A program made the translations under genes and the position numbers. This document shows positions 29,702-40,917 of a stretch of DNA of 53,106 nucleotides, in pieces; the first letter of the stretch is position 1, and each line of letters begins with the position of its first letter. Source of the stretch: Phaeoceros laevis (taxonomy: Eukaryota > Anthocerotophyta > Anthocerotopsida > Notothyladales); NCBI GenBank assembly GCA_049999765.1, contig JBNGIQ010007850.1:1-53106 (forward strand), given 5' to 3'. The notes under the pieces are model-generated. The model had not been told where the DNA came from. It was given only the letters and a program-made list of their open reading frames with translations, and searched no databases.

Positions 29702-29727
29702 GAACCGCAGGCCGCGGCCTGCGGTTC
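29702..29727. repeat. Perfect 26-bp palindrome
   Basis: GAACCGCAGGCCG is followed directly by its reverse complement, with no loop. It lies about 280 bases upstream of the peroxidase TATA box, right after the tandem duplication. Confidence 0.9.
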
Positions 29728-29982
29728 CAGTAACGCAGCCGACCACGTCATGTCCATCCACTGTCCAGCGGTGCTTGTCTTTCAACGGACGGAGCTCACT
29801 AGCTATACCTTCCGTCCAAGTTTAGCACATCCAGCCGCATCCAAGGAGCAGCTTTACTAAACGTGCCTGTTGGGTCCCAAGTCCGGACTTTTGACCACCC
29901 TGTCAACAGCTGCGCCCGCAAGGGCCGCAAGTTCGCAACCGTGTGTTTTCCACAAAGTCGGCTGACCGCCATACCTCGACGC

Positions 29983-29989
29983 TATAAAA
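29983..29989 (+). promoter_or_regulatory. TATA box of the peroxidase gene
   Basis: TATAAAA in the context CGACGCTATAAAACCC, about 300 bases before the peroxidase ATG. A start site near 30015 would give a 5' UTR of about 270 bases. Confidence 0.6.
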
Positions 29990-30286
29990 CCCTTACTCCT
30001 CAATGCTTTCTTCATCAACTGCGGACGAGCTATCTACATCGAAGAGCGTGCGTGCGTGCAGCAATCCATTCAAGAATGCTTGCAAAGTTGTGTTGTCCAC
30101 AACCTCCGACAAGTTTGCACCTGCCGATCTCCGCAAACGTCTTCATTCGTCTGACAAGCTCGCTAGGAATCGTTCCAGAAGACTGTCCCGGCCGACTCTG
30201 GGCCACCGTCTTCAGCCTGTATATTCGCACCCCGCTGCTGAATCGAGTGAGATTTCTCTTTGGAAAGCCTTAGAGCTGTAGACATC

Positions 30287-31521
<1,235 letters not shown>

Positions 31522-32039
31522 GCAAGCTTGTCAATTAGCATCTGCTAAGTTCACATTCATTCATTCTTTTGTGAAGCACGGATGGCTTGGGATTCACCGG
31601 TCATACTGTATGTGGTTCACCGATTTGTCCTTAAGAAGCTTGTCCAAGCTTGGGCAACGAGACAAGGTTCCTTGTAAACAAGGCTGGATACCATTTGGAG
31701 AATGTGAGCAGCTAAATGTGAATACAATTCCTCAGCACCAAACATACTCTAGTTTCAAGAATGAATCAGCTGATGCCATTTCTTACCCATGCCTTTTGAA
31801 TGCCTTCTGACTCAGAAGAACAATATATTTTTACCAGCTGCAGCGACATCACGGTTTTCTCTCACAGCAGAAATTTGCAGTTTCAATGTTGTGTAGTGTC
31901 CAACAGAATCCCACGGTCACTGCTGCAGTTGCAACTCGGTCATGTACCTCCATTCCCGGTATTCAACAGCAACTTTGGCAAGACTTCCATCGGCTGGCTT
32001 CCATCAGAATTTGCAAGTGGCCAAGTCCGAGAAGCCTAA
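31522..32039. other. 3' flank of the peroxidase gene
   Basis: Presumed 3' UTR followed by unrecognised sequence. No gene seen. Confidence 0.4.
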
Positions 32040-33190
32040 AGGTACAAGTAGCCTCAAAGTACTCTCGGCTTCCTGACCCATCCCCTGCTGGCCATGGGCA
32101 TAACCTGGAATCTTTGTAGTGCTTGTTACAATGTCTCCTACAGGTCTGGAATTTTGTGGAGGAAGCTCCATCCTCAAGAATGGAGCAGGAAGCTTGCATA
32201 ATATGCGAGCGACTGGTGACTGAGCCCATGCTCAGCATATCCACTAGTAATGGCAGCCCATGTTACCGCAGTCTTTGTGGACAGACTGTCAAACACTTGG
32301 CGTGCATCTTCCCATGGCCACTGGCCACATTTTGCACACATACTTACGAGGCAATTGCCTAGTGCTATGTCACCTTCAAGCGGTTCTCTTTTTACGATCC
32401 CTGAATGCAGCTGCCTGCCTGCCTGCCTGCTGTACAGCACCAGCACTCGTACACCGCGTCCCCAGCTCTATATCCCAGAATTTTGCAGGCATTCAGCAAT
32501 TCCATCAACCCAACAGCGCTATTGTCGCACCCAGCTGATTTCAGAACCTTTTCTGCCTCACCTAAATGGCCTGCCCGTCCAAGAAGGTCAATCATGCAGG
32601 TATAATGCTTAGCTGTCGGGTTGAGGCCATTCTGTTTTGAACAGCATGGCATCCATCAAAATACTGTCGACACTGACCAGGCCCGCATCACTGCGTGCTA
32701 CAAGAGGGCAAGCATATGTGACGTCACTAGGCTGAACACGAGCCAGCATCAACTGTTCGAAACAGGCTGCAGCCTTTCTTATTTACTATACCCATTTATC
32801 ATGTTTGTGAACATCTGGACTGTCAAACACTTTGCGTGCATCTTCCAACTGGCCACATCTTGCACGTATTGACGAGACAAGTGCCTGAGTACTCCGTCAC
32901 GTTCAAGTAGTCCTCTTTCCACGATGCCTGACTGAAGCTGCCTGCCCTGCTGTAGAGCACCAGCAATTATACAAGCCTTCAGGATTCAAGGATGCAAACA
33001 TAGGTAACTCTATTTGCTAAAACCAGGCCTTCCTGCTCCTTGCTTTCATTGCGAGCGCATGGGACCGATCGCGAGCCCATGCCCAGCAGACCTACTTATC
33101 ATGGCAGTCCATGTTACCGCATCCCTCGTGGACAGACTGTCAAACACTTAGCGAGCATCTGGCCACATTTTTGCGCTCGCTGCACTCAGC
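32040..33190 (-). pseudogene. Decayed PPR gene copies downstream of the peroxidase
   Basis: Minus-strand blocks read as PPR repeats. One at 32652-32392 is HYTCMIDLLGRAGHLGEAEK, then a LLNAC-K stretch, typical of the last PPR and E region. One at 32446-32174 is GNCLVSMCAKCG, DARQVFDSL, AVTWAAITSGYAEHG. The 32.65-33.19 kb part repeats the sequence of 29.2-29.6 kb (shared GAACACGAGCCAGC-like and TTCGAAACAGGCTG stretches). The order is scrambled relative to a real gene and frames are broken, so several partial copies lie here. Confidence 0.65.
32411..32430. repeat. GCCT microsatellite
   Basis: Four to five GCCT units inside the decayed PPR sequence. Confidence 0.7.
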
Positions 33191-34000
33191 GATTCTAATG
33201 AGAGGACTGCTTGAAGGTGGCATAGTACCCCCCTTCCTCTAATGGCCGAGGGGTTGTAAGACTTGAATGCCTTCGGGGCTATAAAGTTAAAAATGGTTGC
33301 GCGAAAAAGGTGGCATAGTACTCGGAACTTGTCTCGTAAATATGATAACAGAACCCTCCTATTAAGCCAAAATCACAGAACCAACATGAGCAACATGAGG
33401 AACGAAATCACGACTGTACCTTTTGGCAGGAGCTAGCTAGTCCAAAGGCTACCAGACAGGTTGCATCGGTGCAACCTGTCAGTGGTAACGGTGCACTCCA
33501 CCTTGAAATACGTGAATCGTTGAGCTCCACTTCAGTTTAGCAAGGTCATGCTAGCGAGAGACCGTGATCCCAATCGGGTACTTCGCATAGTGTGGCGTCC
33601 TTTGCAGAGTGTGCAAAATGTTGGCCCCATGCGTAGTTGGGGGGTGATAAATTGAAAACTTTTTATTTAGTTGCTCCCCTAAATCCCTGTTTAGGTTTGC
33701 TGCTGGGCAAAATGCCTCAAGGGGAATAGTCCTGGAACCTTACGAGACTGGGGGTTTCCACGCAGCAGACGCGTGACAACTGCGGATAGCCGGATAGCTG
33801 GGCCCGATCTCGCCGATCCCATCGTCCTTCCGCTGCACTCCAATTTCTGAAGCAGCGGCTCATTCAACCCGTGCGCCTCCTGATATTCGGAAGGTCTGAT
33901 CTGGTGATGTGGCCGGCTTTTGAAGAATTGGGCCTGAAGAATTGTGTCCTGACCTCCCCTGTTTCTGTCTCAGATTGTGGCAGGTCTTGAAGGGAGCTAC
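33191..34000. other. Upstream region of the AIG1-type gene
   Basis: No gene recognised up to about 33840. A good acceptor (TGTTTCTGTCTCAG) ends at 33973, 27 bases before the AIG1 ATG, and a possible donor GGAAG|GTCTGA lies near 33892. A short 5' UTR intron, or an upstream coding exon in frame, is therefore possible. Confidence 0.4.
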
Positions 34001-35026
34001 ATGGGGGGCATGAGCTTGATGGATGACTTCGACTGGGTGGAGTCGGTGGCGGCACCTCCGACCACGATGGTACTCATGGGGCGCACCGGCAATGGCAAGA
34101 GTGCCACAGGCAACAGCATATTGGGGAAGCCTGTTTTCAAGTCCAGGTCGAGTTCCTCTGCGGTGACCTCCACTTGCCAGCTCGAGTCGGCAACCCGGCC
34201 GGATGGCCGCGTCATCCGGGTGGTGGACACGCCCGGCTTCTTCGAGGTCTCCATGTCGCAGGAGGACATCCGGAATGAGATAGTGAGGTGCTTGGAATTG
34301 GCCAAGGATGGCGTCCATGCCCTGTTACTTGTCCTGTCTGTGAGGAGCCGCTTCACGAATGAGGAGATGGCCGTGGTGGAGAGTCTGCAGTTCCTGTTCG
34401 GAGAGAAGGTGCTGCAGTACGTAATTGTGGTGTTCACGGGCGGGGACGAGTTGGAGGAAGACGCGGTGACGCTGGACGAGTACTGCGCGGAAGCTCCGGA
34501 TGCTTTGAAGAATCTGTTGCACCGATGCGGGAACAGGACAATTGTGTTCAACAACAGGACTAAGGAGAAGGGTGTGAAGGAGAGGCAGGCGGCAGCCTTG
34601 TTGCAGGTCGTGGGGGACATGGTGCGCAGGAACGGAGGCAAACCCTACACTAACGAATTGTTCCACGAAGCCCAGGTTCTGGCCAAGAAGTCGGTGGAGG
34701 ATAAGCGGCAGCTGGATGCTCTGAGCGACCAGTACATGGAGATGAAGTTGCTGAAAATCGAGTTGGAGACGGCGTACGCGGAGCAGGTCCAGGCCATGAC
34801 CGTGATGGTCGAGGAGAAGCTGCGCATGAATGCGGAGAGGTTGGAGCAGAGACTGGCGGAGGAGCAACGGGCCAGGGAGTTGACGGAGAAGCGGGCACAG
34901 GAGTTTAAAGTTGTTTCTGAGAGAAGCATTAAAGAGCTGCAGCAGAGACTGGATGAGGCCCTGAGGCAGTCAGAGGAACTGCAGCAGAGGGCTAATGGGG
35001 GTGGTGGTATGTGCACTATTTTGTGA
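34001..35026 (+). CDS. AIG1/IAN (GIMAP-type) GTPase with coiled coil and CTIL end
   Basis: AIG1-family septin-like GTPases bind GTP at membranes; plant members are linked to pathogen and stress responses. The ORF has 341 residues from the ATG at 34001. The frame is open 24 bases upstream, but only from a GTG. G1 is GRTGNGKS at residues 27-34 followed by ATGNSILGK, the DTPGF motif (G3) at 76-80, the AIG1 hydrophobic box DGVHALLLVLSVRSRFT at 103-119, a TGGDEL stretch near 146, and FNNRTKEKG near 183-191. From about residue 225 the protein is a charged coiled coil. It ends MCTIL: a C-terminal CaaX-like box with Leu last predicts geranylgeranylation and membrane attachment. One exon; appears intact. 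The family is certain; the physiological role is not shown by the sequence. Confidence 0.93.
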   Translation: MGGMSLMDDFDWVESVAAPPTTMVLMGRTGNGKSATGNSILGKPVFKSRSSSSAVTSTCQLESATRPDGRVIRVVDTPGFFEVSMSQEDIRNEIVRCLELAKDGVHALLLVLSVRSRFTNEEMAVVESLQFLFGEKVLQYVIVVFTGGDELEEDAVTLDEYCAEAPDALKNLLHRCGNRTIVFNNRTKEKGVKERQAAALLQVVGDMVRRNGGKPYTNELFHEAQVLAKKSVEDKRQLDALSDQYMEMKLLKIELETAYAEQVQAMTVMVEEKLRMNAERLEQRLAEEQRARELTEKRAQEFKVVSERSIKELQQRLDEALRQSEELQQRANGGGGMCTIL

Positions 35027-35910
35027 TAGTGAGCGGCATGTGATGAGGGAGAGAAGTTTGCTGAAGGAGAATTTGGTGGTCGGGGATAGCTGTCTTTGCC
35101 TTGTTTTTATGTACATACAGATTTGCCTTGTTAGTAGCGCAAGATAGTAGGAGATGGTTGACCAAGGTTAACAGGATCAAGGGAGTGGTGTACTGTCCAG
35201 GCCGCCCTCATTCATAACAGCCTGGACCTATGTAGTAGCTCTGTACAGACAGGCCACCAGATATGCAGGGTGAGGAGGAGTGAGTGACAATGGTGGCCTT
35301 GGGAACCCTATTTTCTGTCTAGAAAGCTTGGTAGGTCAATTTGGTGATGCTATTGGGATTGTAGAATGGTTAGCAGCTATTTTTAGCAGAAAGTCTGCAG
35401 AGCTTTTTGAAGAATGCTGATTCATCCAACTCACGCTTATGAAATTTGACCAGGTTTTTGAGACCGGAGATTTTACTTGCCAAGCAACGGGAAACGGGTT
35501 TCAAATTTGGATGTGTTTTTATCATCAAATTCTGTCGGGGAAGTGGTCGGCAATGGGAATTCTAGTACGAACCACTTCGAGGTCACAAATATGTCACAAG
35601 CACAATTTGCAGTTCCAGACCAGAACGTCCGGTTATGAACAGAAACAACGAAAGCCCAGCTTCCCTCCCTCCAGTTCTGACCAGTTTGATCACATCCCGT
35701 TTTCGAGGTCTTACTTGCGCCGAAAGGGACTCTCTGTGGTGTGGCCTTCAGATTTAGTTCGGCCACCACTTACGGACAAGTCACGATTTTCCACACAGGG
35801 ATGCCTCTCGAGCTACGTCTAATTTGAGATGGAGTAGGGGAGTAGGGTTGAACATCCTCGACGACAAATAAATCTCCATAATAAAATGTTTCTTCCGAGT
35901 TAGTATGGAA
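35027..35910. other. 3' flank of AIG1 gene and spacer, no gene recognised
   Basis: Presumed 3' UTR then unrecognised DNA. ORFs at 35439-35822 and its antisense have no motifs. Confidence 0.4.
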
Positions 35911-35982
35911 GCCTCTATAGCTCAGTGGTAGAGCGTCAGTCTTGTAAACTGAAGGTCTTGAGTTCGATCCTCAGTGGAGGCA
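35911..35982 (+). tRNA. tRNA-Thr (anticodon UGU)
   Basis: A complete 72-base cloverleaf without intron. The acceptor stem is GCCTCTA with TGGAGGC (one G-U pair). The D arm is GCTC-AGTGGTA-GAGC. The anticodon arm is TCAGT-CTTGTAA-ACTGA with TGT at positions 34-36, and the T arm is TTGAG-TTCGATC-CTCAG. The discriminator base is A and no CCA is encoded, as in nuclear genes. The internal promoter A box (TAGCTCAGTGG) and B-box region (GTTCGATCC) are present. Confidence 0.95.
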
Positions 35983-36020
35983 TTCGTCAGCTCCATGTTT
36001 CATGTCTCCAGACATTATCC

Positions 36021-36024
36021 TTTT
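36021..36024 (+). terminator. Pol III T-run after the tRNA
   Basis: TTTT lies 39 bases after the tRNA end; it is the first run of four T downstream. This is a minimal RNA polymerase III terminator. Confidence 0.45.
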
Positions 36025-36052
36025 CGAGGTTTGCGCTGTTTATGAAATTCAG

Positions 36053-36083
36053 GAGCTTATTTTAGCTCCCCTAAAATAAGCTC
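36053..36083. repeat. Perfect hairpin, 13-base arms
   Basis: GAGCTTATTTTAG, five bases, CTAAAATAAGCTC. Confidence 0.85.
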
Positions 36084-36093
36084 ATGCTAGACT

Positions 36094-36181
36094 GAGGTCA
36101 TTAGATGAATCTTGAAGGAAGAAGAACTTTATTACGGAGGTCATTAGATGAATCTTGAAGTAGGGAGAAGAGCTTTATTAC
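36094..36181 (+). repeat. Tandem duplication, 43-base period
   Basis: GAGGTCATTAGATGAATCTTG and the following AAG-rich, CTTTATTAC part occur twice with small changes. Confidence 0.85.
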
Positions 36182-36300
36182 CTACGTGGTCATGGGTCCA
36201 AATGGGCCACACGTTTGTGATAAGGATATCACTGGGTACGATACTACAATAACAATGCGAAACGTGCATAGCAGACGCTACACGCTCAACCTCCACTCCA

Positions 36301-36419
36301 GCTTCGAAGCTCATATCACATATGCCACTATGAGCATGTCCGGTACCATTCCACTTATGCAAAAACCAGCTTTGAAGCTCATATCACATATGCCACTTTG
36401 AGCATGTCCGCTGCCATTA
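36301..36419 (+). repeat. Tandem duplication carrying the CACATATGCCACT motif
   Basis: GAAGCTCATATCACATATG then CCACT-TGAGCATGTCC occurs twice, 68 bases apart. The core matches the minisatellite at 21.74-21.95 kb. Confidence 0.8.
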
Positions 36420-36771
36420 GGCTTCGATGAAATTATGGTATCGCTCTTAGCCCTCGGCGGCGAGGGATGCGGACTGGCAACATATTGCAGCGCCGTACAG
36501 GCGGTTTAGACGTCAAGCCCGTTGACGTCAACCGTCAGGGTTTTGGACTACTAGTACTCTGACGAAGACGGAGAAAGCAGAGGAGAACGCAAGTCGCGCT
36601 TCTCATTTTCCTCATGCTTCTACTATCCAGGTCCTACTTCGCTGGCCGTGTCGTTTAACACAGTGACGAGAGAGCACAAAGGAGCAATGGCTAAACAATA
36701 ATTCTTGAATGGTGGTCAATTAGGGATTGAGGAAATAGTCAAGACAAGAATGGCGATGGGCATGCATTTCA
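36420..36771. other. 3' flank of the P450 gene
   Basis: No gene seen. Includes the presumed 3' UTR of the minus-strand P450. Confidence 0.4.
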
Positions 36772-38878
36772 CTAATTACGTGAAGCCTGCAGATCTTGTA
36801 CCAGCAGCAGCACTGCATTGGTGCTGATGCTGATGGAAAAGCTTGGAATGTGCTGGTAATTGGGAGACACCCGCAGGCTGAAACGTTGCAGAATGGACGC
36901 CACCAGCGTCTTCACTTCCAGCAGACCAAAGTTCATGCCGATGCAGATGCGAGGTCCTCCTCCAAATGGCACATAGGCATGGTCTCCTTGGTGGAGCGTA
37001 GCTGCACCGACTCCATGCTGAAACCGCTCCGGCTTGAAGGCTTTAGGCTCGTCCCAGTACTTCTGGTCCACTTGCAGCAGCGGGACATTGAGCACCACGT
37101 TGGTCCCTGGCAGTATGTCCAGGTCCCCTAGCTTGTGCCTCACTGCGGCTTCCCTGGACAAGACGGTGGCTGGAGGGTAGAGCCGGAGTGTCTCGCTTAT
37201 GATCATTCCAATCTGCAGCAGGCACAGCAAGAGTTTCATTATTCATGACCTGAATTACTCCATGGGAGATGGTGGAAGCAGGAGAGTATGAGGAGAAGTT
37301 TGCACTCACAATATGAAGCTTGTCGGCGTTATCAGCATCAACCACACCAGTGTTGGCTGTCACTCGCCGCACTTCCTGTCGAGCTTTCTCCTGCCACTCT
37401 GTGTGATGGGCCAGAAGCAGGAGAGTCCAGGTGATTGTCTGGGCCGTGGTGTGCTGGCCTGCTGCGAACATGGTTCTGCATTCTCGCAGGATCTGGGCCT
37501 TGGTCATGGTTTTGCTGCCCCTCAGCATGGCATCCACCATGATGCCAAGAAGGTCATGGCCGCTTCTGTTGCACTCTTGCTGCTGCTGATGTGGGTAGTC
37601 TTGTGCGTAGGCTGAGCGGACTGCCCGAATGCGAGCTTCCACGATCTCTCCTAGAATGCTGTTGATGAACTCATCTTCCTTCTTCACCTTCTTTTCTGCA
37701 TCTGATTGTGGCAGCAGCAGGCTGCACCATCAATCATCAAGGTTTGAACACTTTCAGTCCAACTGTAGAACCCACGCATATCTGCAGTGCTAGAGATGGA
37801 AACATGTTGGATTGTCTAGGCTGGAAGTGAGTAGGTACCCGAGTGCTGGCACATGGAACTTGAGAGTCATCCTGGCCTGTTGGTTTGCTATCTGCAGCTC
37901 GTCCAGTGCCTGGAATGCCCTCATCCCAATTCCCACAGGCAGTACACTCCCAGCCACCTCTGCCCCAAATGTGGCCCGAGAGATGACGTTGAGGGTTGCC
38001 ACCTTGATGTCGCTGCTGATGAAGATCTCGGTACAAGACTCATCCTTGCCATACGCTCTTTCAGCCCAGCACTGGACAAGTTCTTGGCTTGCTTTGATCA
38101 TGTGGTGATGCAGCCCCTGGCATTAATTGTGAGCTCCGAGATCAGCAACCTTCAGCAAGGAAGCAGCACCACAAGCCAGCCATTCTACAGACCTGTCTAG
38201 TTACGTATGCTCACTACTCACTTTGACGTACTGGAGACGGAAGGCTGGGTTCAACAGCTTCCTCTGCTGTTCCCAGAAGCTACCGGTATCAAGTGCTACC
38301 AGGCCCTGTCCCGTGAACGTCTCCAGCAGTTTCTTGGTTGTGTGATCCCGCTTGTAGAATTTTGCTTTGGTCAGGAACTCTCTGGCCAGACTGGCGTCCC
38401 ACAGGAGTACCTCCGTCCTGTGCATATCCTGATACACCAGTCTGTTCGTGCCTGCGTAGCAAGCCAATTCCAACGAAATTCATTCAGTTCACAGATTTGT
38501 TATCAGAATTGAAGGAGTTCCTGCATTGGTCTACTGCACAGCACCACAAATCGCTGGTGAAATGTTACACTCACCTGGCGCACACTGCTCTCTCCAGAGG
38601 AAGACATGCGGAACAAGGCCCTCGGCGTAGCCGTGTTGCTCAATGGCGATGGCCTCCCGAGGTGCAGCCCGACGGGCGTCCCGCATTTCCCTGCTGTTGC
38701 CAAAGAGAGGCCTGTAGGCAGGGCCCTTGAGCCCCTGGTTGCGGTAGAACATTAGTGTCCTCCAAGGTGACCACAGAGTTGCGTAGGCCACCCAGCAGCA
38801 AGCCGCGGCAGCACATGTACACAGCAACCAAGCTGCGCATGCTGTGCTGCCATACACCAGTCCATCGCTGACGTCCAT
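36772..38878 (-). CDS. Cytochrome P450, CYP72 clan, 5 exons
   Basis: Haem monooxygenase anchored in the ER. Exons on the minus strand: 38878-38575, 38451-38222, 38116-37839, 37721-37310, 37212-36772. They join in phase to 554 residues with GT-AG introns of about 97-123 bases. Visible motifs are an N-terminal membrane segment (AAWLLCTCAAAACCWVAYA), then YRNQGLKGPAYRPLFGN; the helix-C region WEQQRKLLNPAF; the I-helix FAAGQHTTAQTITW; ExxR as ETLRLYPP (E415, R418); FKPERF; and the haem loop FGGGPRICIG with Cys498. YRNQGLKGP-Y-P--GN and the WEQQRKLLNPAF pattern point to the CYP72 clan. The acidic residue before Thr in the I-helix is His. CYP734-type members, from memory, also lack it (AGKQTT). The substrate cannot be assigned. 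The start is the first true ATG; the frame upstream begins only at TTG. Confidence 0.94.
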
Positions 38879-39032
38879 CTTCAAATACCAGTGCACAAGC
38901 TTGCTCAATCTGTCTGGCAATCAGTCGGGAAGGACGTGTACAAAAAGCTTAGGCTGTGTTGGACTTCAGAGGCTCGTCTCGAATTCGCACTATGGTGAAG
39001 GGCTTGTTGGTTAGTCTTCCAGGCCGAGCGGG

Positions 39033-39042
39033 CTATTTATAA
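39033..39042 (-). promoter_or_regulatory. TATA box of the P450 gene
   Basis: TTATAAATAG on the minus strand, about 155 bases before the ATG at 38878. Confidence 0.6.
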
Positions 39043-39852
39043 GTTCCAAATCTTCTGTTCCTGAAGACATTTCTTTGTTGTCTCGGAAGTCGTTTCGACT
39101 GGCGGCATAGGATGGCGCGTGCGCGCCTTCGTCCTTACTGGCTCGTCCTCACTGGCAGTCTCTCCAAGTTGGAGGTTGACGGCTGACCTGGAATTTAAAA
39201 AAGCTAGGCATACGGCATGTGCATTGCAGAGAAACAAATAGAAAAGTGCTATATAGTGCACATAGAATCGATGTGCACAAAGCATAGGATTCTAGGTGCC
39301 TTGGTTATTTCAGAACATAAAACTTCCGCGGTTTCATTAAGCTCCTACACCGGAGAGCTCTCATGATAAGTTAACTCTCATCTGCCTTCAACAAATCTTC
39401 AGCCAATTTCCTCGTTACGGTTGTGGCATTCCCTTCATGCTTCGTGGAAAGATGCGAAATACCGGACCGGGCTGAGCAATGGGATCACGAGGATCCAGGA
39501 ATTGAACAATAACAGANNNNNNNNNNAGGGCTGCCGTGGAGCCGTTGTCCCAAGGAAGGGTTGGGAGGAGCCGATAGCGTGCAAGCCGGCATCGCCGAAC
39601 CTGGCGGGAGGTGTATTCCGAATTCGCGGGGATTTCTGTTGTAACCTGACATGGCCAATCTTTCTCACGGCTTGTAAAAACGTTATGCCACACGGTGTTG
39701 TTCCATGTTGCCCTGTGTTCTGGTTAGCATATATATGAACAACATTAACCGTGAAAATTAAAAGAGGTTAAGGAGATGAACTAGGGGTTGGGAGGTCGAT
39801 CCTCATTTTTTTTCCCAAATGCCCTCAAAGTCACGTTTAACGTCACACCCAC
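39043..39852. other. Spacer with an assembly gap
   Basis: No gene recognised. Ten N occupy 39517-39526, so short ORFs spanning that point are not meaningful. Confidence 0.6.
39517..39526. other. Assembly gap (10 N)
   Basis: Run of ten N; true length unknown. Confidence 0.99.
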
Positions 39853-40442
39853 ATGGATAACAACTTTGAGGTGATGGAGGAGGACCAGGTGAAGCTTCGG
39901 GTTCTTGTTGGAACCTTGATGGAAGGCACGGTTTGCCTCCATACACGGATGTGGTACAGGCCGAGCTGAAAGTGGAACTGGCTGAGAAAAAAACGAAGCA
40001 AATTGATCTTCGCTTCAACAATTTGGAAAAGCAGCACTTTGATTACCTCGCTACGTATACAGTATGGGCGGATGCTTGGAGGCCAACTACAATTCATGAA
40101 TTTAATAGGAAATTTGATGAGCTAAGCAGAGCAAAGCGGATTGTCATTCTACAGATAGATAAATTTGCTTACCATGTCGCAACAAGTCTATGTGGCTGTT
40201 CATCGAAGGTAATGACATGGGAAAAATACTTGTCTCTATGCCAAGATTCAGGTTGGTGGGTTAAAGCCCAAGCCCAGGCCCATCATGCTCGACATGCCCT
40301 GTTCGTGAAAAAAGTAGATCTCAGCCACACCGCCTTGAAACCGGAAAAGGCAGACAACCTCACCAAGATGAAAGGATGCGAGGAAATCATTGAAGACACT
40401 GAGCGCATGCACATCTTCATGGAATTCCATTTCCATGCTTAG
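39853..40442 (+). pseudogene. Unknown ORF broken by a -1 frameshift
   Basis: An ATG at 39853 opens MDNNFEVMEEDQVKLRVLVG and reaches a stop after 38 codons (39967-39969). The -1 frame stays open from about 39870 to 40442 and reads as ordinary coding sequence, with PPYTDVVQAELKVELAEKK, a Trp/charge-rich middle (TVWADAWRPTTIHEF) and a C-terminus ending FMEFHFHA. Loss of one base near 39915-39935 explains both halves; a sequencing error is equally possible. Total about 195 residues. The family is not recognised. It may belong to a repeat, given the surroundings. Confidence 0.45.
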
Positions 40443-40917
40443 TGCTTCAGTTACACGCGTCCCCACACCATGGGTTGGTATATAGTTGCTCCCATCTCCC
40501 AAGGGCGTCCGAAATAGGATTGCAGGGCTAGCTAGGCACCGAAGTGCAGACGTCTTCGAAGTGTTTTTTTGACATGGTTTAAGTCCTTCGACCTAGCTGG
40601 ACAGTATAGAGATTGATGCGCACATGATGGTGCTTGAAGGTGTAATTTCTCACTTATAAAGCGGTGCTATTTTCTCCAAAAAAAAGTCCTCCGACCTCGT
40701 GTGACCCTGAAGAGCACAAATTAGAGGAGCCCTCACCCCCGGAGCTTGTTAGTGGCTTGAAGCTAGTTATTTTTAGTTAGTCTAGTCATTCAACCCCTAC
40801 CGTGTTGAACTTAGTACCCTATATATTGGACACATTGTTGAGCGAGTAGTTGGCCTCAACCCAATGCAATTAAATGCCACCTGGCCAGGATTAAACATCT
40901 CCTCGGATAGGGCCGGG
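40443..40917. other. Spacer, no gene recognised
   Basis: Unrecognised DNA up to the left end of the inverted-repeat element. Confidence 0.4.

Noticed and set aside
33220-33310. Possible promoter around GGGGCTATAAAGTTAAAA
   Set aside because: A TATA-like run is present but no gene follows within range on that strand before the AIG1 leader.
33997-34867. Minus-strand ORFs of 214 and 180 codons
   Set aside because: Antisense to the AIG1 GTPase; no motifs of their own.
35911-35982. Chloroplast origin of the tRNA-Thr(UGU) gene
   Set aside because: The acceptor and T-arm sequence differ from the chloroplast gene as I remember it and no other plastid sequence adjoins it.
39450-39600. ORFs spanning the N run
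   Set aside because: They cross an unknown-length gap and cannot be trusted.
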